DNA from: Candidatus Zambryskibacteria bacterium CG11_big_fil_rev_8_21_14_0_20_42_18
Lineage (GTDB): Bacteria; Patescibacteriota; Minisyncoccia; Phycocordibacterales; Zambryskibacteraceae
Assembly: GCA_002787855.1 (NCBI GenBank)
Contig: PCVB01000006.1
Span: forward strand, 1 to 9,533
Direction: 5' to 3'
DNA: 9,533 bases
Part shown: one piece after another, positions 1 to 7,217 of the stretch
How positions within the stretch are numbered: the first letter of the stretch is position 1
How the letters are laid out: each line of letters begins with the position of its first letter
Program-made: the position numbers and the translations under genes
The notes under the pieces: generated by a model
Told to the model about the DNA's origin: nothing
What the model saw: only the letters and a program-made list of their open reading frames with translations
Database searches by the model: none

Positions 1-450
1 GCTCTTTCAGAAAATAAGATTACCGAGGGTCATACGCGCCCACTGATGATGCTGATAGACAGACCAAAGGAACAAGAGACTCTTTTCAAAGAAATTATTT
101 TTAAAAAACTTAATGTTAGGGAAGCAGAAAGTATTGCCCGCCATATTGCCGTTGAACGCGCGCGTAAACTAATAGATCAAGAACTCATAGATATCGAAGG
201 TCTTTTCAAAGAGAAGTTGGGTACACGCGTGAGGATAGAAAAAAAAGATGAAGGCGGTCGAGTGACCATAGACTTTTTCAATAAAGATGATTTGCGCGCG
301 CTATTGGAGAGGATTATTTCAGATGGGCAAGCGCAAAAAACTCAAGAAGAAGCTACTATAGAAAATGTAGTTTCTCTGACCGAGGAGGAGAAGATAATGC
401 CTGACGAAGATGATGAGTCTCTTTACTCTGTCAGCAAATTTAGTATTTAA
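1..450 (+). CDS. parB: ParB/Spo0J chromosome-partitioning protein, C-terminal part (5' truncated by window edge)
   Basis: The frame is open from the first base, so the gene begins upstream; the first internal ATG at 46 is not the true start. The visible 149 residues begin in the central DNA-binding region with the hallmark ITEGHTRPL (fragment residues 7-15). They continue through LFKEIIFKKLNVREAESIAR (28-47), the end of the ParB helix-turn-helix domain. The C-terminal dimerisation domain follows (about 60-108), with the typical KLGTRVRIEKKDEGGRVTIDF strand-loop-strand and DDLRALLERI helix. The N-terminal CTP-binding domain lies outside the window. ParB proteins bind parS sites, load as CTP-gated clamps and work with ParA to segregate the chromosome; a parA gene upstream would be expected but is not visible. 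An acidic tail of about 40 residues (DEDDES near the end) follows the dimerisation domain. The stop overlaps the convergent rel stop. Family identity is secure. Confidence 0.93.
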   Translation, partial: ALSENKITEGHTRPLMMLIDRPKEQETLFKEIIFKKLNVREAESIARHIAVERARKLIDQELIDIEGLFKEKLGTRVRIEKKDEGGRVTIDFFNKDDLRALLERIISDGQAQKTQEEATIENVVSLTEEEKIMPDEDDESLYSVSKFSI

Positions 451-1991
451 TTCCTTTTAGATTTTTTAAGTTCGCTTAGTTTGTGTCGGATATGTCGGCG
501 CGCCATAGAGGTTTTGGCCAAACCTAACCACTTTTGATTCGGCTTGGCGTTCTCATTTGTCATGATAGTCACTATATCGCCATTGTAAACCTTAGTATCA
601 AGCGAGGCTAATTTTCCGTTTACCTTAGCACCAGTCATATGGTTTCCTATGTCAGAGTGGATAGAGTAGGCAAAGTCGATTGGGGTTGAATCTATGGGTA
701 GGTCCACCACATCTCCCTTGGGAGAGAAGACGAAGATTCTATGGTTGAAGAAGTCGCTAGTGAGTTCCTCTCGGAAAAGTTTATTGTCCTTAGTTGATTC
801 TTTATACGCAGCCAATTCGGATATCCATTTTGGTATATCTTTATTCTTAACATTATTTGCCTCTTCTAATTCCTTAGACTTTGGCAGGAAGGCGTAGACC
901 CAAGCCAAAGCTTTATTGTGACCGCTTTTCTCTTTATAGGAGAGATGAGAGGCGATACCGTATTCGGAATATCTATACATATCATGAGTTTTTATCTGCA
1001 CCTCTACAATATTACCATCACCAATAAAGACGGTGGTGTGTAGGGCTTGATAGCCATTAATCTTAGCATCAGCGATATAGTCCTTGATGCGTTGCGGGAG
1101 AGGACGCCAACGCCTATGAATGATTCCTAATATGTGATAACAATCAGTGACAGAATCCACCAAGATTCTCATGGCGCTCACGTCATATATTTTTCCCAGG
1201 TCTCTATCGTTTCTAAGATATTTTTTGTAGAGACTGTATAAACTTTTTACTCGATACTCGATTTTTACTTTTGTTAGTCCTTCTTTGGCCAACTCTTTTT
1301 TCACTGAACGTGAAAATTTCTCCAAACTTTCTGTTCTGTCTAGGTGTAGTTCTTTGAGAACTTTTCTCATTTCTTCGTACTCTGAGGGATATACATAGGG
1401 GAAGGCCAGATCTTCCAGCTCGCGATTTAATTTCCTAATACCCAATCTATAGGCGATGGGGGCATATATCTCTAGAGTTTCGGTGGCTATTCGTTTTTGT
1501 TTATCTTTAGGCACATGAGAGAGAGTTCTCATATTGTGTAGACGGTCTGCCAGTTTAATAAGCAGGACTCTAATATCTTCAGACATAGCAACGAAGAGTT
1601 TACGCAAACTCTCACTGTGTCTATCTGCACCTTTATATTTCAAATGCCCGAGCTTGGTCACTCCATCAACGAGGAAAGCAATTTCTTCTCCAAATTCTCT
1701 TACAATATCTTCTCGTTTTATACCGACGTCCTCAATGGCGTCGTGGAGAAGTCCAGCCGCAATGGTAGCGCCACCTACATTGAGTTCGGCGAGGATTTGC
1801 GCGGTTTCGGCTAAATGGAGAAAATATGGTTCGCCGGAGAGTCTTTGGTGTCCTGTGTGAGCTTCTTTGGCGAAGGCGAAGGCTTTTTTGACAATAACAA
1901 TATCTTCGGTCTGTGGGTTGACCATGCTCCTTATTATCTTGGTAGGAGAATCTATGTTTACTTCAGTTTGTGAGGGTTGTGGTTTGGACAT
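447..1991 (-). CDS. rel: Bifunctional (p)ppGpp synthetase/hydrolase of the RelA/SpoT (Rel) family, short C-terminus
   Basis: This 514-residue protein makes and degrades the alarmone (p)ppGpp. The hydrolase HD domain (about 30-190) keeps its metal and catalytic residues: H59, H83-D84, E87-D88 (LLHDAIEDVG), and D149 and N153 (LADRLHNMRTL). The synthetase domain (about 240-355) has YRVKSLYSLYKK, catalytic D270 (YDVSAMRI), an RIKD loop (301-304, the RxKD type of bifunctional enzymes), GYQALHTTV, and E330 in VEVQIKT. A TGS domain (about 418-480) follows, and the protein ends soon after KTSMARRHIRHKL. The helical, zinc-finger and ACT/RRM regions of full-length family members (about 700-750 residues) are absent. 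The start overlaps the end of topA by 34 bases. A later Met at residue 23 (codon 1923-1925) would avoid the overlap, with AAGGAG only 1 base before it. The residues before it (KIIRSMVNP) resemble the family N-terminus as I know it, so the longer form is preferred. It is probably co-transcribed with topA. Confidence 0.93.
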   Translation of the reverse strand: MSKPQPSQTEVNIDSPTKIIRSMVNPQTEDIVIVKKAFAFAKEAHTGHQRLSGEPYFLHLAETAQILAELNVGGATIAAGLLHDAIEDVGIKREDIVREFGEEIAFLVDGVTKLGHLKYKGADRHSESLRKLFVAMSEDIRVLLIKLADRLHNMRTLSHVPKDKQKRIATETLEIYAPIAYRLGIRKLNRELEDLAFPYVYPSEYEEMRKVLKELHLDRTESLEKFSRSVKKELAKEGLTKVKIEYRVKSLYSLYKKYLRNDRDLGKIYDVSAMRILVDSVTDCYHILGIIHRRWRPLPQRIKDYIADAKINGYQALHTTVFIGDGNIVEVQIKTHDMYRYSEYGIASHLSYKEKSGHNKALAWVYAFLPKSKELEEANNVKNKDIPKWISELAAYKESTKDNKLFREELTSDFFNHRIFVFSPKGDVVDLPIDSTPIDFAYSIHSDIGNHMTGAKVNGKLASLDTKVYNGDIVTIMTNENAKPNQKWLGLAKTSMARRHIRHKLSELKKSKRN

Positions 1992-4138
1992 GTTTTGTCA
2001 GAGCATCTTTCTGGAATGGTTTTGGTACCTTCCATCATAAGACTTCCACAGATTTTACACACATCACCAGTTGGCTTGGCCTTTATAGCATACTTACAAT
2101 CAGGATAATTTGAACAGCTGTAGAATACTCCAAAGCGTCCGCGTCGTTCAGACATAAATCCGGTTTTGCAAGTAGGGCAAACTACTCCTGTGGAATTAGC
2201 CTTCTCCATTTCCTCGTCCTTCTTAACAAATTTACACTTGGGGAATCGAGAGCAGGCGATAAACATCCCAAACTTGCCTTCACGTGCCAGCAAGTTTCCT
2301 TTAGCACACTTCGGACAAAGTTCTCCAGTATCTTTGGGGCCCTGTAACTCTTTCCCTTCTATAGTACGAGCGCCTTGGCACTCTGGGAATCTTTCGCATG
2401 AGAGGAATTTACCTCCCTTGCCGAGTTTGATAATCATATCGGCTCCACATAGAGGACACTTCAAATCGTCTGGGGCCTTGCCGAGGTTGGTAATCTTCTC
2501 TATCTTTTCTTTCGACTTAACGGCTTTTTCAAACGGAGTATAGAAGTCCGCCAAAGTTTTTTTATAAGTGCGGTCTCCTTGGGCGATGTCATCCAATTCG
2601 TTTTCCATCTCTGCCGTGAAGGAGTCACTGATATATGAAGAGAAATGTTCTTCTAGAAAAGTGCTGACCACTTCGCCGGTATCGGTGGGGTGGAGGGCTT
2701 TGAGAATCTTCTCCACATAACCGCGGTCCGTAAGAGTTTTTATAATTGAAGCATAGGTCGATGGTCGGCCAATACCTCGCTTTTCGAGTTCTTTAATTAA
2801 ACCCGCTTCAGAGTAACGAGTAGGAGGTGTTGTTTGCCTTTCTTCAAAGTTGATATTTAAGAGTGTAAGGGGTTCGTCTTTCTTGAGTTCGGGCAAGATA
2901 ACGTCTTCACTGGCAGAAGCTTTATCGGCTTTAAGCCAACCGTCAAAGAGGATACGTGAACCACTGAGCCAAAAATCAGGCATCGGCACGTCAGAGCCTT
3001 GGGTGGAGACGACGACATTGGCAACGATTTTGGTGCGCAACACATCTGCTGACTTCATCTGACTTGAAACAGTTCTTTGCCAGATAAGAGAGTAGAGTCT
3101 TTGTTCTCCTTCAGTTGACCCAGCTCTCTCTACACTGACGTGAGTAGGGCGGATAGCTTCATGCGCTTCTTGGGCATTTTTAGACTTTTTGGTATAGACG
3201 TGTGATTCGAAATAATTGGCTCCGTATTTACTTTTTATAACACTCTCTATTTCCTGGCGCGCGGAGCCTCCTAGGTTTGTTGAGTCAGTTCGCATATAAG
3301 TGATGTGTCCCGCTTCATAAAGTTTTTGCGCCAGGCGCATTGTTTGCGAAGGGGCGATGCCGAGTCGAGAACTTGCGGCTTGCTGTAGGGTTGACGTGAT
3401 AAATGGCGCCCGCGGAGCCCGAGTTACTTGAGTTTCTTTAATGTCGGTAATTTTCCAAGAAGATTTTTGCGCGATATCTAATATTTTGTCGACCTCTTCT
3501 TTTTTCTTTGGTTCTTCTGAACAGACGAAAAGGAGGTTGTGTTTAGCTTTATCTTCAAGTTCAGCATTAATGGTCCAGAAAGTTACTGGGTCAAAGGCTC
3601 GTATTTCTCGTTCTCGTTCCATGATGATACGTAGAGCGGGGGACTGAACTCGTCCTGCTGATAGTCCATAACGCACCTTCTTCCAGATGAGACCAGAGAG
3701 GTCGTAGCCCACGAGTCTATCGAGCACTCGACGGGCTTCCTGCGCTTCCTTGAGGCTGTTGTCAATTTTACGAGGGTTCTCTATCGCTTCTTCAACAGCT
3801 TCTTTAGTAATCTCGTAGAAGACGATTCGTTTCAAATCTTTTAGACCAATAGCCTCTTGGATGTGCCAGGCGATAGCCTCACCCTCGCGGTCAGGGTCGG
3901 TAGCAAGGAGGACTTCGTCAGCCTTTTTGGCTAGAGATTTTATTTCGGAAATTACTCTCTCCTTACCTTTAACCACCTCATAATGTGGCACGAAGCCTCC
4001 CGCGATATCTATTGCGGTTTTATTAGACTTCGGTAAGTCTCTGATATGTCCGACAGAAGCGATGACGCGAAAATCTTTGCCAAGATATTTCTCAATCGTC
4101 TTTGCTTTCGAAGGTGATTCTACTATTAACAGTCTCAT
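1958..4138 (-). CDS. topA: DNA topoisomerase I (type IA)
   Basis: This 726-residue type IA topoisomerase relaxes negative supercoils by passing a strand through a transient tyrosine-linked nick. The Toprim domain has E7 (LLIVESPSKAKTI) and the acidic metal triad D81-D83-E85 (ATDPDREGE). The active-site tyrosine is Y281 in GHITYMRTDSTN. Other family signatures are GLSAGRVQSPAL, PPTRYSEAGLIKELE and GIGRPSTYA. The C-terminus carries four topoisomerase-type C4 zinc ribbons: Cys 561/564/581/587, 608/611/629/635, 654/657/675/681 and 694/697/712/717. The ATG at 4138 is chosen because the family N-terminus normally begins about here (MRLLIVESPSKAKTI). A TTG 9 bases upstream, at 4145-4147, would add only three residues. 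No Shine-Dalgarno motif precedes the start. dprA lies upstream on the same strand, separated by a hairpin; rel starts inside the last 34 bases. The length is near the lower end for bacterial TopA, with no domain missing. Confidence 0.97.
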   Translation of the reverse strand: MRLLIVESPSKAKTIEKYLGKDFRVIASVGHIRDLPKSNKTAIDIAGGFVPHYEVVKGKERVISEIKSLAKKADEVLLATDPDREGEAIAWHIQEAIGLKDLKRIVFYEITKEAVEEAIENPRKIDNSLKEAQEARRVLDRLVGYDLSGLIWKKVRYGLSAGRVQSPALRIIMEREREIRAFDPVTFWTINAELEDKAKHNLLFVCSEEPKKKEEVDKILDIAQKSSWKITDIKETQVTRAPRAPFITSTLQQAASSRLGIAPSQTMRLAQKLYEAGHITYMRTDSTNLGGSARQEIESVIKSKYGANYFESHVYTKKSKNAQEAHEAIRPTHVSVERAGSTEGEQRLYSLIWQRTVSSQMKSADVLRTKIVANVVVSTQGSDVPMPDFWLSGSRILFDGWLKADKASASEDVILPELKKDEPLTLLNINFEERQTTPPTRYSEAGLIKELEKRGIGRPSTYASIIKTLTDRGYVEKILKALHPTDTGEVVSTFLEEHFSSYISDSFTAEMENELDDIAQGDRTYKKTLADFYTPFEKAVKSKEKIEKITNLGKAPDDLKCPLCGADMIIKLGKGGKFLSCERFPECQGARTIEGKELQGPKDTGELCPKCAKGNLLAREGKFGMFIACSRFPKCKFVKKDEEMEKANSTGVVCPTCKTGFMSERRGRFGVFYSCSNYPDCKYAIKAKPTGDVCKICGSLMMEGTKTIPERCSDKTCPNHNPHKLK

Positions 4139-4147
4139 TAGGCTCAA

Positions 4148-4176
4148 TTAGTACTACAGAAACTTTTTATTTGCAA
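4148..4176 (-). promoter_or_regulatory. Candidate promoter of topA-rel
   Basis: On the minus strand a -35-like TTGCAA (4171-4176) is followed after 17 bases by TACTAA (4148-4153; read one base further it is TACTAAT). This leaves about 9 bases before the topA ATG at 4138, so the transcript would have almost no leader. The -35 matches consensus at 4 of 6 positions. The -10 is weaker: 3 of 6 as TACTAA, or 4 of 6 as ACTAAT with an 18-base spacer. The position between the dprA hairpin and topA supports it, but the call rests on weak motifs. Confidence 0.35.
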
Positions 4177-4180
4177 ACTT

Positions 4181-4203
4181 ACCCCGCCTTGCTTAGGCGG
4201 GGT
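4181..4203 (-). terminator. GC-rich hairpin after dprA, possible terminator
   Basis: There is a perfect 9-base-pair inverted repeat: ACCCCGCCT (4181-4189) and AGGCGGGGT (4195-4203) around the loop TGCTT. It begins 6 bases downstream of the dprA TGA stop, where an intrinsic terminator is expected. Reading leftward, the bases after the stem (AAGTTTGC) are not a good U-tract, so it could also act as an attenuator or an mRNA 3'-end stabiliser. It lies 4 bases from the topA -35-like box. Confidence 0.55.
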
Positions 4204-4209
4204 TTAACA

Positions 4210-5073
4210 TCAAAATGTCTTTCTTACTTCGCCAAGTTCTTCTGCAATCAGGCCTTTGATTTCAAGTAGAGAGAGTATGGCACTGGCGTTACCGATATCA
4301 AGTTTACTTTGTCTCACAAGCTCATCATGTGAGCGAGGAGTTTCTAGAAGTTTTATAAAAATCTTCTCCTCATCACTAAGCTCTTCTATATCTACTAGAG
4401 TGGGAGCTTCGTCTTTTCTTTTGAGCCCTAGAAGCTCGAGAATATCATTTGAGTCACGTACCAGGGCTGCTCCGAGTCTTATAAGCATATGTGGACCGTC
4501 AGAGGTGGGCGAGCTTACAGGGCCAGGGACGGCCCCAACCTCTCTATTGTATTCCGTGGCAAGTCGCGAGGTGATAAGTGTTCCAGACTTCCTCTCTGCT
4601 TCTATCACTAGAGTGGCATGACACATTCCTGCCATGATTCTATTTCGCCTAGGGAAGGCCCACGCGCCAGAGGGCATCGTATCATCGTATTCGGACATTA
4701 GTCCGCCTCCATTTTCTATAATCTCTTCGGCTAGTCCAACATGAGAGTGGGGATGAAGAACTTTCCTATCGAGACCAGAGCCAGGGATGGCGATAGTTTG
4801 GAGTCCAGCGCGTATGGCAGCGCGGTGAGCTATAGAGTCTATGCCAAGAGCCAGCCCAGAGACAATGGTGACAGGCGAGTCAGCAAGCCCTGAGATCATA
4901 GTCTCGCAAACTTCTCGACCATAACTTGAATACTTTCTTGCGCCAACGACTGCTAAGAGTTTATTATCCTCCTTGGGTAAGGCGCCTTCGTAACGCAGGC
5001 GCTTTGGTGGGTCTGTAATCTCTTTTAGAAGTTCAGGGAAGTCTTCTGGTTTTAAATCTCGAATATCCTGCAT
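4210..5073 (-). CDS. dprA: DNA-processing protein DprA (Smf), Rossmann domain plus C-terminal winged helix
   Basis: DprA binds incoming single-stranded DNA during natural transformation and loads RecA on it. The 287 residues contain the Rossmann-like fold (about 37-215) with AVVGAR (41-46), VSGLALGIDSIAH (71-83), IAIPGSGLD (94-102), AFPRRNRIMAG (139-149) and ERKSGTLITSRLA (160-172), then REVGAVPGP. A short C-terminal winged-helix domain (about 231-287, LSDEEKIFIKLL through LEIKGLIAEE) is of the DprA type. There is no N-terminal SAM-like domain beyond about 25 residues (ITDPPKRLRYEG is retained), so this is a compact version of a protein often 290-370 residues long. The ATG is preceded by TATAAT at a distance of 6 bases and by no Shine-Dalgarno motif. 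It stands divergent to serS and is the first gene of the leftward block. Presence of DprA suggests, but does not show, competence for DNA uptake; no other competence gene is in the window. Confidence 0.96.
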   Translation of the reverse strand: MQDIRDLKPEDFPELLKEITDPPKRLRYEGALPKEDNKLLAVVGARKYSSYGREVCETMISGLADSPVTIVSGLALGIDSIAHRAAIRAGLQTIAIPGSGLDRKVLHPHSHVGLAEEIIENGGGLMSEYDDTMPSGAWAFPRRNRIMAGMCHATLVIEAERKSGTLITSRLATEYNREVGAVPGPVSSPTSDGPHMLIRLGAALVRDSNDILELLGLKRKDEAPTLVDIEELSDEEKIFIKLLETPRSHDELVRQSKLDIGNASAILSLLEIKGLIAEELGEVRKTF

Positions 5074-5079
5074 GAATGT

Positions 5080-5085
5080 ATTATA
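5080..5085 (-). promoter_or_regulatory. -10 box of dprA, start-proximal (leaderless-type)
   Basis: The minus strand carries a perfect TATAAT whose last base is 6 bases before the dprA ATG (5071-5073). Transcription normally begins about 6-7 bases after this box, so the first transcribed base would be at or next to the A of the start codon. No convincing -35 element is seen 16-18 bases upstream (AGTAAT at a 17-base spacing). The box overlaps the serS-side box on the other strand. Confidence 0.5.
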
Positions 5086-5087
5086 CT
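5082..5087 (+). promoter_or_regulatory. Candidate -10 box of the serS-ftsQ-dus operon
   Basis: TATACT on the plus strand lies 27 bases before the serS ATG at 5115 and matches TATAAT at 5 of 6 positions. No clear -35 is seen; any such element would fall inside the start of dprA. A second candidate is TACTAAT at 5098-5104, 10 bases before the ATG. The 41-base spacer is too short for a T-box or similar leader. Confidence 0.35.
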
Positions 5088-5114
5088 ATCTACTGTCTAC
5101 TAATTACTTTTTAT

Positions 5115-6377
5115 ATGCTCGACATTAAGTTTATCAGAGAGAACCAAGATTTGGTTAAGGAAGCCGCCAAGAAAAAGCGCCTTTCCTTTGACCTAGATAA
5201 ACTTATGGAGGTTGATGAGTCGCGTCGTAAACTCTTGGGGATAGTAGAAGAGAAGCGGGCTGAACAAAAGGTTACCAACAATGCGATAGTTAATGCAACT
5301 TCAGAAGAGCGCGAATCCATATTGGAGAAGATGAGGATTCTGAAGGCGGGCCTTGAGGTAGAAGAAGGGAAATTGAAAGAAGTAATGCAAGAGTGGCAGG
5401 CCTTGATGCTTACTGTGCCCAATGTGCCTGATTCTTCCGTCCCAGACGGAGAAAGCGATAAAGAGAATAAGGAAGTAAAGAAGTGGGGAGATACTCCCAA
5501 ATTTAATTTTCAACCTAAAAATCATATTGAGATTATGACCAACCTTGATATGGCGGACTTTGAACGTGGGGCGAAGGTTTCTGGATTTCGTGGTTACTTT
5601 CTTAAAGGTAGTGGCGCGTTGCTATCTTTCGCCATTTGGCGTTACGCTCTTGATTTCTTCGTCTCTCGTGGTCTGACTCTATTGGAGGTGCCTTCCCTAG
5701 TGCGACGAGAAGTCCTTTTGGGCACTGGTTATCTGCCACAAGGCGAAGAAGATTTATATAAGACACAAGATGGTGATTATTTAACAGGTACAGCCGAAGT
5801 GGCCACCATGGGCTTATACCAAGGTGAAATTTTACCCAAAGAAGATTTGCCAAAGAAGTTTCTCTCATTCTCGCCGTGTTTTCGCAGAGAAGCAGGAAGT
5901 CATTCTAAAGATGTTAAGGGTCTTATTAGAGTGCATGAATTTTTCAAATTTGAACAACTTATTTTATGTGAATCGAGTCACGAAGAGTCGGTGAAATGGC
6001 ATGAGTGGCTTCATCGCAATATTGAAGAATTTGTGGAGTCGCTCCGCGTACCATACCGCACTGTAGTAAACTGTGGTGGCGATCTAGGTCTTGGTCAGGT
6101 CAAGAAATATGACATAGAGGGTTGGGTACCACTCGAAGAAACTTATCGAGAACTCGGTTCCACTTCCTATTTTCACGATTTTCAGACAAGACGTCTAAAT
6201 ATTAAATATAAGGACGGTGATGTTTCTAAATATGCTCATTCTCTTAATGCTACCGCCATAGCTACTCCTCGTGTCCTTGTTTCTCTGGTAGAGAATTTTC
6301 AGCAAGAGGACGGGTCCATAAAGATTCCTGAAGTTTTGGTGCCCTACATGAATGGTCTGGCGTTTATCAAAAAATGA
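5115..6377 (+). CDS. serS: Seryl-tRNA synthetase
   Basis: This class II synthetase attaches serine to tRNA-Ser. The 420 residues comprise an N-terminal two-helix coiled-coil arm (about 1-105, MLDIKFIRENQDLVKEA onward) that grips the tRNA, then the catalytic core. Motif 1 spans EVPSLVRREVLLGTGYLP (191-208), TAEV (226-229) is the TxE serine-binding motif, and motif 2 is FRREAGSHSKDVKGLIRVHEF (256-276). Motif 3 is the NATAIATPR and ENFQQEDGS stretch (378-401), followed by IPEVLVPYM. The motif 3 start (NATAIATPR) departs somewhat from the common NGSGLAVGR pattern but keeps the arginine. The ATG at 5115 is chosen because MLDIKFIREN is the standard family N-terminus; an in-frame ATG at 5076 would add 13 residues that do not resemble it. 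There is no Shine-Dalgarno motif. The TGA stop overlaps the ftsQ start as ATGA, implying translational coupling. Confidence 0.97.
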   Translation: MLDIKFIRENQDLVKEAAKKKRLSFDLDKLMEVDESRRKLLGIVEEKRAEQKVTNNAIVNATSEERESILEKMRILKAGLEVEEGKLKEVMQEWQALMLTVPNVPDSSVPDGESDKENKEVKKWGDTPKFNFQPKNHIEIMTNLDMADFERGAKVSGFRGYFLKGSGALLSFAIWRYALDFFVSRGLTLLEVPSLVRREVLLGTGYLPQGEEDLYKTQDGDYLTGTAEVATMGLYQGEILPKEDLPKKFLSFSPCFRREAGSHSKDVKGLIRVHEFFKFEQLILCESSHEESVKWHEWLHRNIEEFVESLRVPYRTVVNCGGDLGLGQVKKYDIEGWVPLEETYRELGSTSYFHDFQTRRLNIKYKDGDVSKYAHSLNATAIATPRVLVSLVENFQQEDGSIKIPEVLVPYMNGLAFIKK

Positions 6378-7213
6378 AAATTATCTCCAGTGGTAAAGTT
6401 TTAAATTCTCCGGGATTTTATAAAAAAAAGAAACTGAAAGAGCGTATTCAACTAGCTCTTATTTTGATTGGAGTTTTAGTCTTAGTCTCCTCTTTTGTTT
6501 ACCTTACTCGTCACGAACGCTTTATGATATCCGAAGTGGAAGTTTTGGAGAAAAACGCCATAGATACAGATGAGATTATCGAGGCGACAAAAAGTGTTTT
6601 ATCTGGAAACTATCTCTGGCTCATACCACGTTCCAGTGCCTTCGTTTATCCTAGTTCCAAAATTGAAGCCCATCTTCTCGCCAGCTTTCCAAGATTGAAA
6701 TCCGTGAAGCTTGAATTAAGTGATATGAAGAAGCTAACCGTGAGCGTTTCCGAAAGGGAACCCTTTGCTCTCTACTGTGCCAATGCCTTGCACCCAGCTA
6801 CTGCTTCCGAGTGTTATTTTCTAGATGAAGAAGGTCTTATCTTCGCCGAGGCTCCTTCATTCTCGGGTGTAACTTACTTTGTCTTTGCTACAGAAGACCC
6901 AATCGAGAATCCAATAGGGGAGAGATTCTTGCCACTAGACGAGTTTAGTTATTTATTAAATTTTATAGAAAATCTTACTACTTTAAATATAAAACCTTTG
7001 GCACTGGGTTTTAGTGGTAATGAGTATAGTCTCTTTCTTCCGAATGGTGGTCAGATAACTCTCAAGAAAGATGACGACTTCGCTTCCGTATATTCAAACC
7101 TTACGGCTTTCCTTACAGACGAAGCTATCAAATCCCAGCCTAACTTTTTGGATAAAATACTTTATTTAGACTTACGTACCAAAGATAAGGTTCGCTGGAA
7201 ATTTCAAGAATAA
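6374..7213 (+). CDS. ftsQ: FtsQ/DivIB-like cell-division membrane protein
   Basis: FtsQ is a bitopic membrane protein that links early and late divisome components (FtsB, FtsL and the FtsW-FtsI synthase) at the septum. The 279 residues show a short basic cytoplasmic N-terminus (KKKKLKER, 17-24), one hydrophobic membrane segment (about 26-44) and an extracytoplasmic part. A POTRA-like domain follows at about 49-128 (FMISEVEVLEKNAIDTDEI, then KLTVSVSEREPFAL). Next is the FtsQ beta domain with YFLDEEGLIF (148-157), ending in the characteristic ILYLDLRTKDKVRWKF (262-277). Overall sequence is divergent, as usual for this family; assignment rests on topology plus these landmarks. It is coupled to serS by ATGA and followed by dus after 4 bases, outside the usual division and cell-wall cluster with ftsA, ftsZ and mur genes. 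A POTRA-bearing protein of another type is the main alternative. Confidence 0.82.
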   Translation: MKIISSGKVLNSPGFYKKKKLKERIQLALILIGVLVLVSSFVYLTRHERFMISEVEVLEKNAIDTDEIIEATKSVLSGNYLWLIPRSSAFVYPSSKIEAHLLASFPRLKSVKLELSDMKKLTVSVSEREPFALYCANALHPATASECYFLDEEGLIFAEAPSFSGVTYFVFATEDPIENPIGERFLPLDEFSYLLNFIENLTTLNIKPLALGFSGNEYSLFLPNGGQITLKKDDDFASVYSNLTAFLTDEAIKSQPNFLDKILYLDLRTKDKVRWKFQE

Positions 7214-7217
7214 ACAA

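Noticed and set aside
1298..1316. TTTTCAC/GTGAAAA inverted repeat with a 5-base spacer, considered as a parS-like or operator site
   Set aside because: It lies in the middle of rel coding sequence, lacks the central CACGTG of parS, and matches no operator I can name.
2278..2293. CACGTG-centred sequence in topA, considered as a parS site because parB is in the window
   Set aside because: Only about 9 of 16 positions agree with the TGTTTCACGTGAAACA consensus and the flanks are not symmetric.
4256..4621. Plus-strand open frame of 121 codons inside dprA, and similar frames under rel, topA, serS and dus
   Set aside because: Each lies antisense or out of frame within a conserved gene. The products are Ser-rich without recognisable motifs.
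5076..5114. Longer serS start at 5076
   Set aside because: The 13 extra residues do not resemble the SerRS N-terminus, and the region holds the divergent promoter-like boxes.
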